Shown: positions 47,554 through 58,920 of the stretch, piece after piece
How the letters are laid out: each line of letters begins with the position of its first letter
How positions within the stretch are numbered: position 1 is the first letter of the stretch
Source: Wolfiporia cocos
Lineage: Eukaryota; Basidiomycota; Agaricomycetes; Polyporales; Phaeolaceae
Direction of reading: 5' to 3'
Length of the DNA stretch: 64,000 nucleotides
Assembly (NCBI GenBank): GCA_029448655.1
Contig: JACCLO010000002.1
Coordinates: 3,844,001-3,908,000 of the forward strand
Translations under genes and position numbers: made by a program
The notes under the pieces: generated by a model
Database searches by the model: none
Seen by the model: the letters and a program-made list of their open reading frames with translations, nothing else
What the model was told of the DNA's origin: nothing

Positions 47554-48475
47554 AGGAATGATATTTCTTGTATCCACGGACAACCTGCTCGTGTGCGGAT
47601 ATCTCGTCGGCGTCATTGATAGTAGGCGACGGGCGCAAATTGAGCAATAGCACCATCAGTGTCAGATAGGAGCAGTCAAACCGCCGCCTCAGAAGCAGTA
47701 AGATGCTCTGCTGCCACATGCATGTCTGAAGCTCGCTGACGCAGTCTGTACTTGAAACCCCTCAGCAGAGGACTCGTTATGCCGGGGTTGGTCAACCGGG
47801 TGTGAAGCTTGAAGACGGGTTACCTGAAATTGCGCGTGACTATCCAGGCCCTGCTGCGGGCCCTGCTGCGGAACCCACAGCAAAAGATCGCCGATCGTCG
47901 ATCGAAAACATCAAACATCAAATCTTAATGATATCCGTAGACGCTTGAATTCCGCGCATGGATCCTTGCTCGGTGGGTCATTCATCGAAATACGTCGACA
48001 TTCAAGAAATTGAGCGTTGTGTACAGTGAGTAGCATATATAATGACGCAGTATGCTGTATATCCTGCCCAAGTACCCCTGCCCAAGTACCGAGCTCGCGC
48101 AGCATCGCGTTGTCGGTTACAGCCTGGCATTGACGGCGACAAACGTATCATATCCGCAGTGAATGCGGATGCTCTGTGCGTAGCTGAAGGCATGTTGTCT
48201 TGCATTGCAGCCGCTGTCGTGAAGGTCCTGACTTTACTGATTGCGTAGTTCTCCTGTACTGCGTAACTTTAGCATGTACAGCATCATAATAGTCGCTCGT
48301 AATCCCGGCTCCGGCTTGGGCGCTTACTCCTACACCGCCATCGCACCTCCGCAAGGCGGAGCAAACATTGGATACCGCAGGCGAGTATAAGATCAACAAG
48401 CGCTATGAGCCGTAGTACAGCAAGAATTACACCAATCCCCCTCTCGAAGTCGCCAACCTCTATTGATCGACCAAC
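47554..48475. other. Intergenic, no gene seen
   Basis: 920 bp. Contains a small direct duplication (tgcccaagtacccc/tgcccaagtaccga at about 48067-48095) but no coding or RNA feature I can support. Confidence 0.4.
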
Positions 48476-49511
48476 ATGGCACTAGACCAACGCGGAGACA
48501 TTTCCGTAACGGAAATTGTCGTATACATTATCGTACTCGGAATCAGTATCGTACTGGTGATGCGACATGGCTTCCAACGACAAGCGGGATGGATATTCCT
48601 TTGTATCCTCTCTATTCGTGAGTGTTCTCCTTCATGTCACTCAGTATGAATTACTGAGGAACCTCGAAATGTTTAGTCCGAATTGTAGGCGGCATCACGC
48701 ACGTTATGTACGAACACGACACCAGCAATTCAAATCTGGAAATCACATACGAAATATGTGAGGCGTCCGGCGTATCGCCCCTGCTCCTCGCTACCCTTGG
48801 ATTCCTTCGAACAATGTAAGTAGTACTACTAATACCTGCTGAAACCATGTCCTAAAGCATATTATAGATGCCAAAGTACACTAGAAAGCCACCTAGTCAC
48901 AAGGGCTCTGCAGATAATGGGCATACTGGGGACGGTCGCGCTCATTCTGAGCATCGTCGGCGGCGTACAGGAGAGCAGCGCAAAGACGGAGTCGGCGCTG
49001 ACCAGCGCAGCAAGCACCCGGCACATCGGCGCGATCCTCTTCGTCGTGCTCTTCGCGCTCATCGTCCTACTGCACGTCCTCTGCTGGGCGAACAAGAGCC
49101 GCATCGCTCCGTACAGACGCATGGTGTGTGCCTTGCCGCCCCAACCCGCTGCTGATCTGACATGTATTCTTCCAGCTGCTGAAAGGCATCTCGTGCGCGC
49201 TCCCGTTTGTCTGCGTGCGCGTTCTCTACTCCATCCTGGCTTCGTACGCGCCGCTTCCGGAGACGATCAACGCGGACGGCTCAGTGTCCTACACCCCGAG
49301 CAACTCGCCGCTAGAACGCTTCAGCTACTACAACGGGAGCTGGATCATCTACCTCGTCATGTCCGTGCTCATGGAGTTCATCACGGTTATCATTTATATT
49401 ACGGTCGGCCTCAAGACCCCGCTGCAGCACGAGCCGGTCGACACTATGCCGCCGCAGACATGGAGTCAGGGATACGACGATAGCAATGTGATGCTGAATC
49501 CGCGAGTATAA
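48476..49511 (+). CDS. DUF7702-type fungal seven-helix membrane protein, paralogue A
   Basis: Four exons (48476-48617, 48677-48815, 48868-49123, 49176-49511). Begins MALDQRGDISVTEIVVYIIV. Repeated hydrophobic helices: VVYIIVLGISIVLVM, WIFLCILSILRIVGG, ASGVSPLLLATLGFLR, GILGTVALILSIVGG, IGAILFVVLFALIVLLHVL, GISCALPFVCVRVLYS and WIIYLVMSVLMEFITVIIY. The family is common in Basidiomycota and Ascomycota, with no established function. Paralogue B at 52679-53725 has the same start (M-x-LDQRGD), intron positions and C-terminus style. Tail is polar and acidic, ending NVMLNPRV. Confidence 0.85.
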
Positions 49512-50220
49512 CCCTGTGCATGGATATGAATAAGCTGCACAGTCCATGGCCACAGGATGCAATCGAACATCTGAGGCCGCTCGTATTAGGTTTATGTTTT
49601 TATTTACTATTCAACTCGCTATTACAATATGTATATTCAGCGGGGTATCCTCTCTACCAACCCTTCCGACCAACACTTCCATACTCACTAATTATGACCC
49701 GATATACCGTATGATAACTCACTTCCTAGCCAAATATTAAACAGTTGGAAAGTTGTGCCGTAGAGCTCGCATCGAGGTGACAAACGCACAAATTCAGTCG
49801 AGTCTTGAGGTGACCCGGATAACCTTCTGCGCAGCTTCGTCGGTGCTATTACCCACCATGCTTATGCTTGACCATAAACAGATGTTGATGGCAACCAGCC
49901 ATATCTCACGCATGGCTTATGTACTGCCACAATACAATTTGAAAGAGGCAATGTATAGAGGCTAGGGTCTCAGTACGCTAGAATTCGTGTGCAGCGCAGT
50001 CAGCTGACATAGCAAGGAAGCGCAGCAAATAGAACCAGGATCTGCCAGCAAAGCCTCGGTACACAGCTTGATCCCGCTACGTATGTATCCAACGCCGCGT
50101 CGGTTGAGCAGGCTACAACTCGATTATCGTCACATGAATACGGTTACATACCGTCGGCAATGCTCTAGGCTTCAATATGATGAAACACTCGCTCATGTAT
50201 TCAGACCGCTGCTATGCATT
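49512..50220. other. Intergenic, no gene seen
   Basis: 710 bp between converging genes (DUF7702 paralogue A and LAS1); should contain both 3' ends. AT-richer than the flanking genes. No domain-bearing frame. Confidence 0.4.
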
Positions 50221-52015
50221 TTACGCCGCCGCGCACGGTACGAATACACCAATAGGCGACGGCTTCCATCCGTCCTGCTCGCTGATACGTCGCCAGCCGC
50301 GAGGCAGTGCTGTGTCCGCGGACGCGTCTTCCTGGGTGCCTTGGGGCGGTGGATGCGCGTCGTCGTGAACATTCTGCGCGTCTATGTCCTCCGCCTCTGT
50401 GGCGCCCGACGCCTGCGGAGGTGTCATAATAGAAGTGAGGCGCTCGTGCATGACACTGATGTCCTCGTCTTTCCAGGGCTGCAATACGGCGGTAAGTCAA
50501 AATGCATAGGCAAACGGCATGTCTGCAATGACGCACGGCAGAGGAAGGCGCGTCAGGCAGAATCGACATCAGCGCGGAGGCTTTCTCCAGGTTGGGATGG
50601 CCTCTCGCTAGCGCTTTCAGCAGATCGCGGGCGCTGTTTGATGGCGCACCGCATCAGCAACCGTTCGATGATGCGGTCCGCAGAATGTTAGACGTACACT
50701 TTTGTCTCGGTGCCGGCGTCGGTTCTGGTGGGCCCGAGGGCGGTCACCAGGCTGATCACGACGTCTTCGCGCCGCAGACCCGCGCTTTCGTCGCTCTCGT
50801 CCGCGTACGTTTCCACCAACCAGTTGGCCCATCCGGCGAGACACCGATCATATGACAGATCGCGCACGGACAGATCGGCGCCTAACTTGATCATGTCCGC
50901 TTTTGCTTCGGCCTGTTGGACGGAAGGATCCTGGGAGACGAGATGGGCTGTGATCCGGGTAATGAGGACGGAGGGGAGGCTGCGATGCAGTGCCTGTAGA
51001 CGCGTCAGGAGAGGAGTCCAGATCGCAAGCGTTGTCGACACCGGCGTTAAGGACGCGCTCGACAGTGCTCTCTTTCTGCGAACAGTGATCCTCAGGAGAC
51101 CGCATATTTGCACTAAATAAGACAGGCTCACTTTTTCGCCAAGGGCACCAGCGCGCCCTTCTCCAGCAGCGCATCGCACAGCCTGTCGAGCGCCCAGCGC
51201 TCGCGCGAGTCCACCTCCTCGCCGTCGTCCCACTTGACACCCCGCGCGGCGACCTTCGCCTCGGCGACCCACCGCTCGACGTCACGCAGAATGCGAGTAA
51301 CATCCAGATTGTATCGTGATGCAAGCGAGGCGTCGCGTACCGTCGCTTTCGATAGCGCTTTATACTGTTTCAGGAGGGGCGCAAGTGGCCGGAGCGGCAC
51401 TGGTTTTGAAGGGCGGGGTTCTGTTGGGTTCAGGGTCGGGAGGAAATAGTTGTGCAGAAGCCACGCCATCGACTATGGGAGCATGTGAGAAGATAGGCAT
51501 GTATCATTGAGTACTAGGGTGTCGCGCACCTCTCTCGCGGCTTCTCTGAGAACCTCAATGCTCGGGAGATCCTCGTGTGTAGCTGCATGGCGTAGGTCCA
51601 CAAGCCACGCAGGAAGTCCTAACTGTGCAGCGATACTCGCGACCGACCTTGCGTACGCCCTAGTTTGGAGAGGATCTACGAGGCCGTTCACAAGACGTAT
51701 GATTGCCGCGGCGTAGCTCTGTCTTAGCGACAAGCGAGAAGTCGAGCCCTGCTGTGCGGTGTCTTGTAGGATCACAGTCAGAAGCGCGTGAGTGGATTCC
51801 AGAGCATGCGGAAGCGCGGTTATCGCCCGCCATGCTGACATCTTTGGACATACAGCCTCAGAAACGCAAGTTCATCCCGCATGTTGGTTAATAACACGCA
51901 CTCTGTTCACTGCCAGAATTTTGGCGTTGGTGTCATACTCGTCCGCGTATATCCATGAGCAGACCTGCTCCAGCTCGGCTAAGGAATCCCACTGTATACG
52001 TCGCGGGAGAGTCAT
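50221..52015 (-). CDS. LAS1: LAS1, pre-rRNA ITS2 endonuclease subunit
   Basis: Las1 cleaves the ITS2 spacer of 27S pre-rRNA together with the Grc3 kinase in the nucleolus. Exon 1 (52015-51902): MTLPRRIQWDSLAELEQVCS...DTNAKILAVNR. Exon 2: MSAWRAITALPHALESTHAL and LGLPAWLVDLRHAATHEDLPS, which contains the RHxxxH HEPN active-site motif (R-H-A-A-T-H, intact). Exon 3: MAWLLHNYFLPTL. Exon 4 (from about 51090): IWTPLLTRLQALHRSLPSVL, DLSYDRCLAGWANWLVETY. C-terminal exons: LLKALARGHPNLEKASALMS and, at the end, LPRGWRRISEQDGWKPSPIG, the conserved Las1 tail. I could not find an in-phase junction between exon 4 (ends near 50690) and the LLKALARG exon; one base is unaccounted for, so either a non-consensus site or a frameshift lies there. 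Confidence 0.87.
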
Positions 52016-52678
52016 CGTAGAGCTGTTCTGCGAAATACACTAGACCGGGACTGAGAAGTACTCTGCAGAAATCAAGCGCCCTGAACATTATGGGCGCTAG
52101 CGGATAGGGGCTTGGCGGAGGATCTCCCGATCGATCGATCATAAAGCTCACACTGCACCACTTTGATGTTCCCGTGCGCAGTGCTTCAGCAAGGATTGTG
52201 CTCGGAACTCCTCTTACTATAGTCTCTTTGGGATATTGAGACTCAACAGCAGGCACCAGTTTCGCACCGCAAGTCACCCAAGTTATATTAGTCTACTACT
52301 AGCAAAGACGGCCGCTCTTGCACCGATGATCGTACGGCATTGCACTGATTCACACCGCCACCTTCCATACCAATCTTGCCGCGATCCGAGCACGTGTCAG
52401 GGCTTGACGCAGTATCTATCACAGCCACGAAACACCCCTTCGCATCGCCCAGCCAGGGCTTCAAACGCCCTAGTGCGACGGGATGCAATTGGGCTCCATA
52501 CGGGCGCTCGCTACTAGCTGCCGATGCGCTCACACTGCCAACGCACGGAGCCCGTGCGTTGATCGTGATAGCCATCATGATGCCTATAAAGGTTCCAGAT
52601 TGTCGATGGGAGACTCGACGCTAGCATCCCATATTTTCCTCCTTGTTCCCTTTCTCCTTCTCTCTTCTCTCGTCCTCC
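52016..52678. promoter_or_regulatory. Divergent upstream region, LAS1 / DUF7702-B
   Basis: 660 bp between opposite starts. A pyrimidine-rich run (ttcctccttgttccctttctccttctctcttctctcg style, 52635-52675) lies immediately before the DUF7702-B ATG, as is common at fungal transcription starts. No other element recognised. Confidence 0.45.
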
Positions 52679-53725
52679 ATGAAGCTTGACCAGAGGGGCG
52701 ATGTCTCCATTGCGGAGATCATCCTTTACATTCCCATTTTGATCATCAGCGTCAGGCTGGTGTTGCGACACGGCCTCACGAGGCGAGCTGGGTGGATCTT
52801 CTTGCTGCTTCTGTCCATCAGTGAGTATCCGCGTGCACAGTGCGAGTAAAAAACCTCACAGGTCTCCCTCGCACGCAGTCCGGATTGTCGGCGGCATAAC
52901 GCACATCGCATCAGAGCAGGATCCCAGCAATATCACCCTGATCATCGTGTACAGCACGATGGAGGCGTCCGGCGTCTCGCCGCTGCTCCTCGCGACGCTC
53001 GGCTTCCTACGAACAGTGTAAGTGGTCCGCAGCTCCGCATCGCACCGCACGCTCATCGCGCCGTGCAGGTGCCAACACTCGCTCGAGGAGGAGCCGCTGA
53101 TCGCAAGGGGCCTGCGGCTGATGGGTTTGCTCGGGACGGTCGCGCTCGCGCTCGCCGTCGCGGGTGGTGTCATCGAGGGCGAGGCGACGAAGGAGTCGTC
53201 ACTTACCAGTGGTCAGAACCTCCGGCACATCGGCGTGATCCTCTTCGCGGTGCTCCTCGGGTTGATCGTTCTCGTCCACGTCTTTTGCTGGATGAACAGC
53301 GGCCGGATCCTCAAGCACCGGCGGACGGTGCGTCTTTCCCATCGTGCCGCATTGTTGTGTAGTTTGCTGAGGCATCTCGGGCGCTGCAGCTGCTCGCGGG
53401 CATCTCCGTCGCGCTCCCGTGCCTCGTCGTCCGCGTCGCGTACACTGTGCTTTCTGCGTACGCACCGCTGACGAGGAGCATTGCCGCGGACGGGCAGGTC
53501 ACGTCCATCACGAGCGACTCGCCGCTCACGAAGTTCAACAGCACGACGGGCCCATGGATCATTTACCTGCTCATGTCCGTCGTGCCCGAGTTCATCGCCG
53601 TCGTCATATACGTCATTGTCGGTACGAAGATTCCCCTGCAGGACGACACGGACTACTCGCGCGGCGCGATGTCGGAGGCGTGGGACCAGGGATCGGACGA
53701 GGAGCATGCTAGGCTCAAACCGTGA
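52679..53725 (+). CDS. DUF7702-type fungal seven-helix membrane protein, paralogue B
   Basis: Four exons with the same phases as paralogue A (ends near 52820, 53018 and 53327). Begins MKLDQRGDVSIAEIILYIPI. Conserved blocks shared with A: RIVGGITH, EASGVSPLLLATLGFLRT, LLGTVALALAVAGG, LRHIGVILFAVLLGLIVLVH, GISVALPCLVVRVAYTVLSAYAPL and GPWIIYLLMSVVPEFIAVVIY. Coding part is clearly more GC-rich than A at third positions. Ends DEEHARLKP. Function unknown; probably an integral membrane protein with about seven helices. Confidence 0.85.
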
Positions 53726-54721
53726 GCGCGCTTTTCGTCAAGGGATGCAGCAGGCAGCTGACGTTTTATGATTTACAGACTCAGGACAGCTAGCAGCAAC
53801 TACTCACAGTACTGAGGATGACACGCTCGTAGGAGCTATTTATTAGTTGTAACTTATGCGGCGACGCTTTAAATAGTACTAGCTGGATAACCCGTGCTCT
53901 CGCACGAAATGTAGACTTACCGTGACGTAGCCGAGGTGCGACAAGTCACAAACTCCAGGCTTGGGTCGGGGGCCTCAAGCTTCGGTCGGCGGGTTCCATG
54001 GGCACTGTACCGTATTAGGGAGTTGCCTAATCAAGATGCTTTTCTATAGAAGATGACATACCGGGCCTTCCATGCTGTGACATGTTTGCAGGCGGGCGCT
54101 GCGGCACCGCGCCCTTGCACTAAGCACTGATTCTCGTGTGGTCCGTCAATAATTGGCTAGTTCACTCGTGGGACTCTTGATAACTCGATACGACGGGTAA
54201 TCGCGCGCAAAGCCAGCCCTCTGCACGTTGTGCGCTGTCAATTCTCTTCGCTGACCAAAGCCGCGGTGAGGCATGCAAATTCTCGTTGGTCGATGGCAAG
54301 CTCATAGAGGATAGACCGAAGATCGTTCGAACCAAGCAAAATCAGGTTACGCATCAAGCAATGGCATACAAGATCAACACGACAGAAATCAGAGAATGTC
54401 TGAGCTGCATAGTCAAGCACTCCCCACTCCGGCTTCCCTGAGGAACGGACGGACGCAAAGCTGAGGAGCGCTCCGGCTTAATTGAACTCGTCTTCGTCTT
54501 CCCTCTCCAAGCACATACCCCAGGCCCCTGCAGAGCGCAGACGCAGAGTTGCCAGGCGATGAATGCATAGCCGTGGTGAGGGTTTTTTGTTGAAAACGAC
54601 TGGCGCGCGCCCGCGCGAATTTATTACACGCGCCGCTTGACCGGAAAAGGAAAGGCGATTCCCAGCGCGCGTGTAGAATGACGCAGCGTCGGTGTCATCG
54701 CAGGACACGATCGATATAAGC
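53726..54721. other. Intergenic, no gene seen
   Basis: Nearly 1 kb. Includes a short hairpin cgtgctctcgcacg (about 53895). A minus-strand open frame at 54478-54870 overlaps the dienelactone hydrolase start and has no domain. Upstream promoter of that gene lies here. Confidence 0.4.
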
Positions 54722-55988
54722 ATGGAGCAGCAGGGCGGCGCATCGATGCTTACTCGCCTACGAGCAGTCGCCCACCATCTTACGCCGACTAGCACCCAGC
54801 TGAGACGCGCACCTATGTCTACCACGGTCCACAACGACAACGATGCGTGCTGCAGCATTCCCCCGGTCAAGTCCGACTACACCCCCAAGGGCTCCTACAA
54901 GACCTATGGCGGATTTAACAAGGTAGATCGTCGAGAACTGTATAGACGAGTGCGAGACGATATATTTTCGTGATGGCAGGTCTATGTGACTGGGCCTGCG
55001 AAACCGAGCAACCTTGCACTCGTCTGTGTCTACGACATCTTCGGGTTAGTAGTCAGATATTTGCGTCGCACTTCAAGTTGACGGACACGAATGCAGTTTC
55101 AAGCCCCAGACGCAACAGGGCGCAGACATCCTCGCCGAGAAGCTGAACGCGCACATCGTCATGCCCGACTTCTTCGAGCCTGACGCGCCGTGGCCCGCGG
55201 ACAAGTTTCCCCCGCAGACGGACGAGGAGAAGGCGAATCTGCAAGCTTTCTTTGGCGGCACCGCGAACCCGAAGTACGGCGTTACGAAGCTGGTCACGGT
55301 CAGCAAGGCGCTCAAGGACGACGGCGCAAAGTTCGTGGGCGCGTTCGGGTTCTGCTGGGGCACGTATATGCTCGCTTTCTGCTAGTCTTTTGGATGATAA
55401 TGACACCTTGCGTAGGCGGAAAGGTTACTATCCTTGCGGGATCGCAGGCGGACACACCGCTTGATGCTATCGCCGCCGTTCACCCTGCGTAAGTAGCTGA
55501 AATATTGCTGTCTAGCTATGATTGAAGTTCTCTGATTGCACCCAACAGTATGCTGTCATCTGCCGACACGAACGAGCTCAAGGTGCCCTTAGGTCTCTAC
55601 CCGAGCAAGGATGAGCCGCAGGAAGAGGTGATCATCCACTCACGCTTGACCATATACCGTTTGTTCACAAACGCCTTTCAATACCAGTACAAGAAGATCG
55701 TCGAGATTGTGTCCAAGAAGTCATTCGCAGCCAAGAACGATCACAAGTTCTACGACACGTGAGTTCTGAGCAAGGGCATTTTGCGCTGCCCGAGTTGACG
55801 ATCGCAAACTAGCTTCCACGGCTTTGCTGCCGCTCGGGCGAACCTCGATGATCCCAAGAACAAGGCTGAGTGCGTTGCATGTAATCTGACGTGTGTGAAC
55901 GCAGCTAATGAGCACGCTCACCCGCTGCAGCTTCGAGGACCTGTATGCGACGCTCATCAAGTTCTTCACCAATGCTAGCGCCCAGTAA
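54722..55988 (+). CDS. Dienelactone hydrolase family protein
   Basis: Alpha/beta hydrolase of the DLH family, which opens lactone or ester rings in aromatic-compound breakdown. Two starts are possible: ATG 54722/54746, giving an N-terminus MLTRLRAVAHHLTPTSTQLR like a mitochondrial presequence, or ATG 54815 (MSTTVHN). Conserved blocks: CCSIPPVKSDYTPKGSYKTY, ALVCVYDIFGFKPQTQQGAD, IVMPDFFEPDAPWP, nucleophile motif GFCWGGK (catalytic Cys), AVHPA, and HGFAAARANL (catalytic His). Eight exons. The intron that splits GFCWG-GK begins with GC (donor 55360); reading GT further in would destroy the motif. Ends FFTNASAQ at 55988. Apparently intact. Confidence 0.9.
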
Positions 55989-56074
55989 ATGCCACAGCCG
56001 AGGTTGGCCACTGGTGAAATTGTGGAGGCATAAGATTACGTAAACCTGAGATGAAGAAAAAAACAATCGCAGAA

Positions 56075-56205
56075 GATGTACACTGGTGTAAGATACGAGA
56101 ACAAGCCAACATCTCAGTTTGATATATGTCAATACTGGAATGGATACCATAACCTCATCGTCTATCGGATCATCAAGGTGGCATTGCAGCCTTGCGGGCG
56201 ATGTT
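56075..56205 (+). repeat. Dispersed repeat, copy a (pairs with 59535-59660)
   Basis: About 130 bp around gtaagatacgagaacaagcca...tatgtcaatact...gatacc.taacctc...atcatcaaggtggcattgcag. The same order of words occurs at 59535-59660 on the same strand at roughly 80-85 percent by eye. Neither copy contains a credible gene. Confidence 0.75.
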
Positions 56206-56264
56206 GAGCGATAGAATGAGTGCTCGTCACCGGGAGTTGTGCTGCTAATTGGATGATCTATCCG

Positions 56265-56960
56265 CAGTCATTCGTTATCTGATTCGGTATATGCACGTTC
56301 ATGCATACATTCATATGTATCTCATGATCTCACGCTTCCTTCACCGCTTCACGGTACATACCACTGGGCCCTCGTCCTGCCATACGGTTCCAAGCGCAGC
56401 CCCGAATACCATATCTCCAAGGTACATGGATATACACGAAGATCACCGAGGACGATTACTCCAAGCCCAGCCCCGTCTGCGTCGTCGTCCAACTCGGTGA
56501 TTTCCAGCAGCGCCACACGGTGATACGCGAGGTACGGCTGACGCGCGCCGCCCGCAGGTCCCGCTACATATCAGTCCCCCGGGGCGCTCGATGACCTCCT
56601 CCGGGCGATCGTCTTCGAGCTGTGTTGAGGTCCTGTAGCGGTTGCCAAATCAGTATGCAGTGTGCGGCCATCTGCCTACATCCGATGCTGTCATATGCAG
56701 GGAAATACCGAACGCGCTATGACGCGGTCCAACTTGCTCTGGAAACCAATCTAATACTCGATGAGCGTTACAGATCCTCATGTCCTGTTCACCCCATATA
56801 ACCTCAAAGCATGGCATTGTGGCGGTGTACCGCATGCTGGTGTGGCCTATTATACTCCGAAGGCGGCAGATAGTGATATCCGTCAATGTGTGGCGCTGAT
56901 CCCGTTGATTGTCAGTGAACTTTCTATGGCTGTTTATCACCATGTGCGCGGCGGTCAATC
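56265..56960 (+). repeat. Dispersed repeat R, CpG-rich copy (pairs with 62570-63175)
   Basis: About 700 bp that aligns along its length with 62570-63175 on the same strand. Shared words include catggatataca, ttactccaagcccagcccc, cgcccgcaggtcccgctaca, tcgagctgtgttgag, ggtcatctgcctacatcc-like, and accgcatgctggtgtgg. This copy has an extra segment near 56310-56400. It keeps many CpGs that the other copy has lost. No open frame longer than about 100 codons; family unidentified. Confidence 0.85.
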
Positions 56961-57203
56961 ATAGTACATGCCGACCCGGTGTATCACCTCCAGGGAAGGA
57001 TGACCTCCTGGGATTGAGCCAAGTTCTCAGATGTGCCCCAACTATTCGTACGCCTTCAGGGTTTAGGGCTTGAGCCAAACAAATTCAATCATTCGTCTGT
57101 GTTCCAGAGATGTGCAACAGACGCTTGCGGTATATAAGGATGTGTCAGGGCTTGGCTCAGTAAAGAAGTGCTTCCTCCCAACACATGGACTCTAGACTTC
57201 GAC
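56961..57203. promoter_or_regulatory. Upstream region of the DUF6533 gene
   Basis: 240 bp between the dispersed repeat and the DUF6533 start. Contains ggtatataagga (57128-57139), a TATA-like element about 70 bp before the ATG. The core promoter is therefore directly next to a repeat copy. Confidence 0.45.
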
Positions 57204-58920
57204 ATGGCAACATCTTCGAATAAAAATATTGCTGAGCTGATCACCGTACTGGACCGGGGGTAGGTTGGACCTTCACTCTGCCCTCTGGTAACTCAAATTG
57301 TAAACAGGACTCTTACGATGTACGCTCAACAAGCTGCCAACTGTGCGTTCGCACATCCTCCTTGTCTTTGGATGCATGACGCAATCTGATTAAACCATTC
57401 GCGGATTTCTTGGCAGGCCTTGTCCTCTACGAGTACGCTATCACCCTATCAGACGAGGTTACGCTTGTCTGGGGAGGTGGTGGGTTGGTTGCTAAGTGGA
57501 TGTTCTTCTTGAGTAGATATAATATTCTGGTGTACGCGCTATTTGGGAATTTGAGTCTCCTTCCTTGGAGCACGATCCCTGTGAGTCCCAACTGCTTACG
57601 GTCTTCCCTGAAAAATCTGAATTGATAACTACCTTAATAGAGGTCTGTGCATCAGTAGCATGTTTGATCACGCGCTTATTGTCCTCCAAATTGTAGTTGT
57701 GTGGCAAATAATGTTGTGATCATACTTTGTGAGCTGATTGTGTTTGTCCTCTGGGCAGGTAAGAACCGCGCTTCATGAGATAGAAATTTCTGACTTCATC
57801 ATCGAATGGCAGTATTCTCAGGCATCCGCGTGTATGCCATCTCCAGTCCGGGGCGTAGATGGTATCTCGTCTGTTTAGCGGTGACACTGGGACTGGTACC
57901 TGTCATTACCAATGTGGTAAGCCATCGGGTTACGGCTCCTCCGCAACTACCTCACATCACGTACAGTATAACCTTGTGGAAACAAAGTACACGATCGGCA
58001 AAGCAGGACAGATCGGCGATACAGTTGTCTGCACCGCCACCACTTTGCTCTCCTCTACCACAAACCACTTGTGAGTGGTTCAAGTTGGATCCCTGGAGCA
58101 ATGCTGAGAATATGACCTGTGCTCGTAGATGTTTGTACTTGATATCATGGTGGCTGTGCAAATATCCGACTGATTACCCGAGTAGTGGTTGTGATCACCC
58201 GCTCATGTTCCATCGCATCCGATTCACTCGTCCTTGCCGTGACGTGGATCGCGTTGGAGCCTGCGCGGCTAGGCAGGCTCATCGGCACGCATGCCCTCGC
58301 GGGAATACTATTACGGGATGGCGAGTCTTTCCTAGTGGTCCTCGATTGCTGCTACATTGCTTACCGAATCTCGATGTTAGGCGTCGTATATTTTACGTAT
58401 GCATTTGGGCACAGCTTGATGGGGTAAAGTGACGAGTCCTCTTCTCATTCCAGATTTCTGCTACTTCTGAACATTGCGCAAGTCGGCCTGGGGTCGACAG
58501 ATGTAAGCTCATCACAGATGCTGGTTTGTGCATCTCGTTTACCTGCAGGTCATCACTAGAGCGCATACGGCGAAGTGTGCGCGCCTCTTCTTACGCCGTA
58601 TGTCCGGACGCCTAGTCTTTTCCTGGTGTTTGACTAACAAACGCTGTCCCAGGATAACGTCGATCGTAATATCCCGCATGCTGCTCAACATGCGTGGCAC
58701 TCAGCGAGATGCTGATACAGAGGGTCGCAGTTCGGAGCATGCTACTGCTAGCAGCACACAGACACAAATCACCGAGTGGAGCATTTCGGTGGTCGTGAAC
58801 ATTCCGGGGTGGCAGACGGATGGTTCTACAGGCTCGTCGCCGGAACTCGAGGACATGGGACAGCCTCAAACTGCGGAACGTGTGTCCGCTGACGGCATAC
58901 CAGACCGAGTGGTTGTTTAA
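57204..58920 (+). CDS. DUF6533 domain membrane protein (possibly decaying)
   Basis: Starts MATSSNKNIAELITVLDRG. After two introns it reads CLVLYEYAITLSDEVTLVWG and MFFLSRYNILVYALFGNLS, the defining DUF6533 block of Agaricomycete membrane proteins with seven helices and no known function. Then SSMFDHALIVLQIVVVWQI, GIRVYAISSPGRRWYLVCLAVTLGLVPVI, IASDSLVLAVTWIALEPARL with GILLRDG, RFLLLLNIAQVGLGSTD and RITSIVISRMLLNMRG, ending PDRVVV. The order is correct for the family. The junctions around SSMFDHAL (57.6-57.75 kb) and before GIRVYAIS could not be joined in phase with normal splice sites, so there may be a frameshift there or an unseen intron. Confidence 0.65.
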
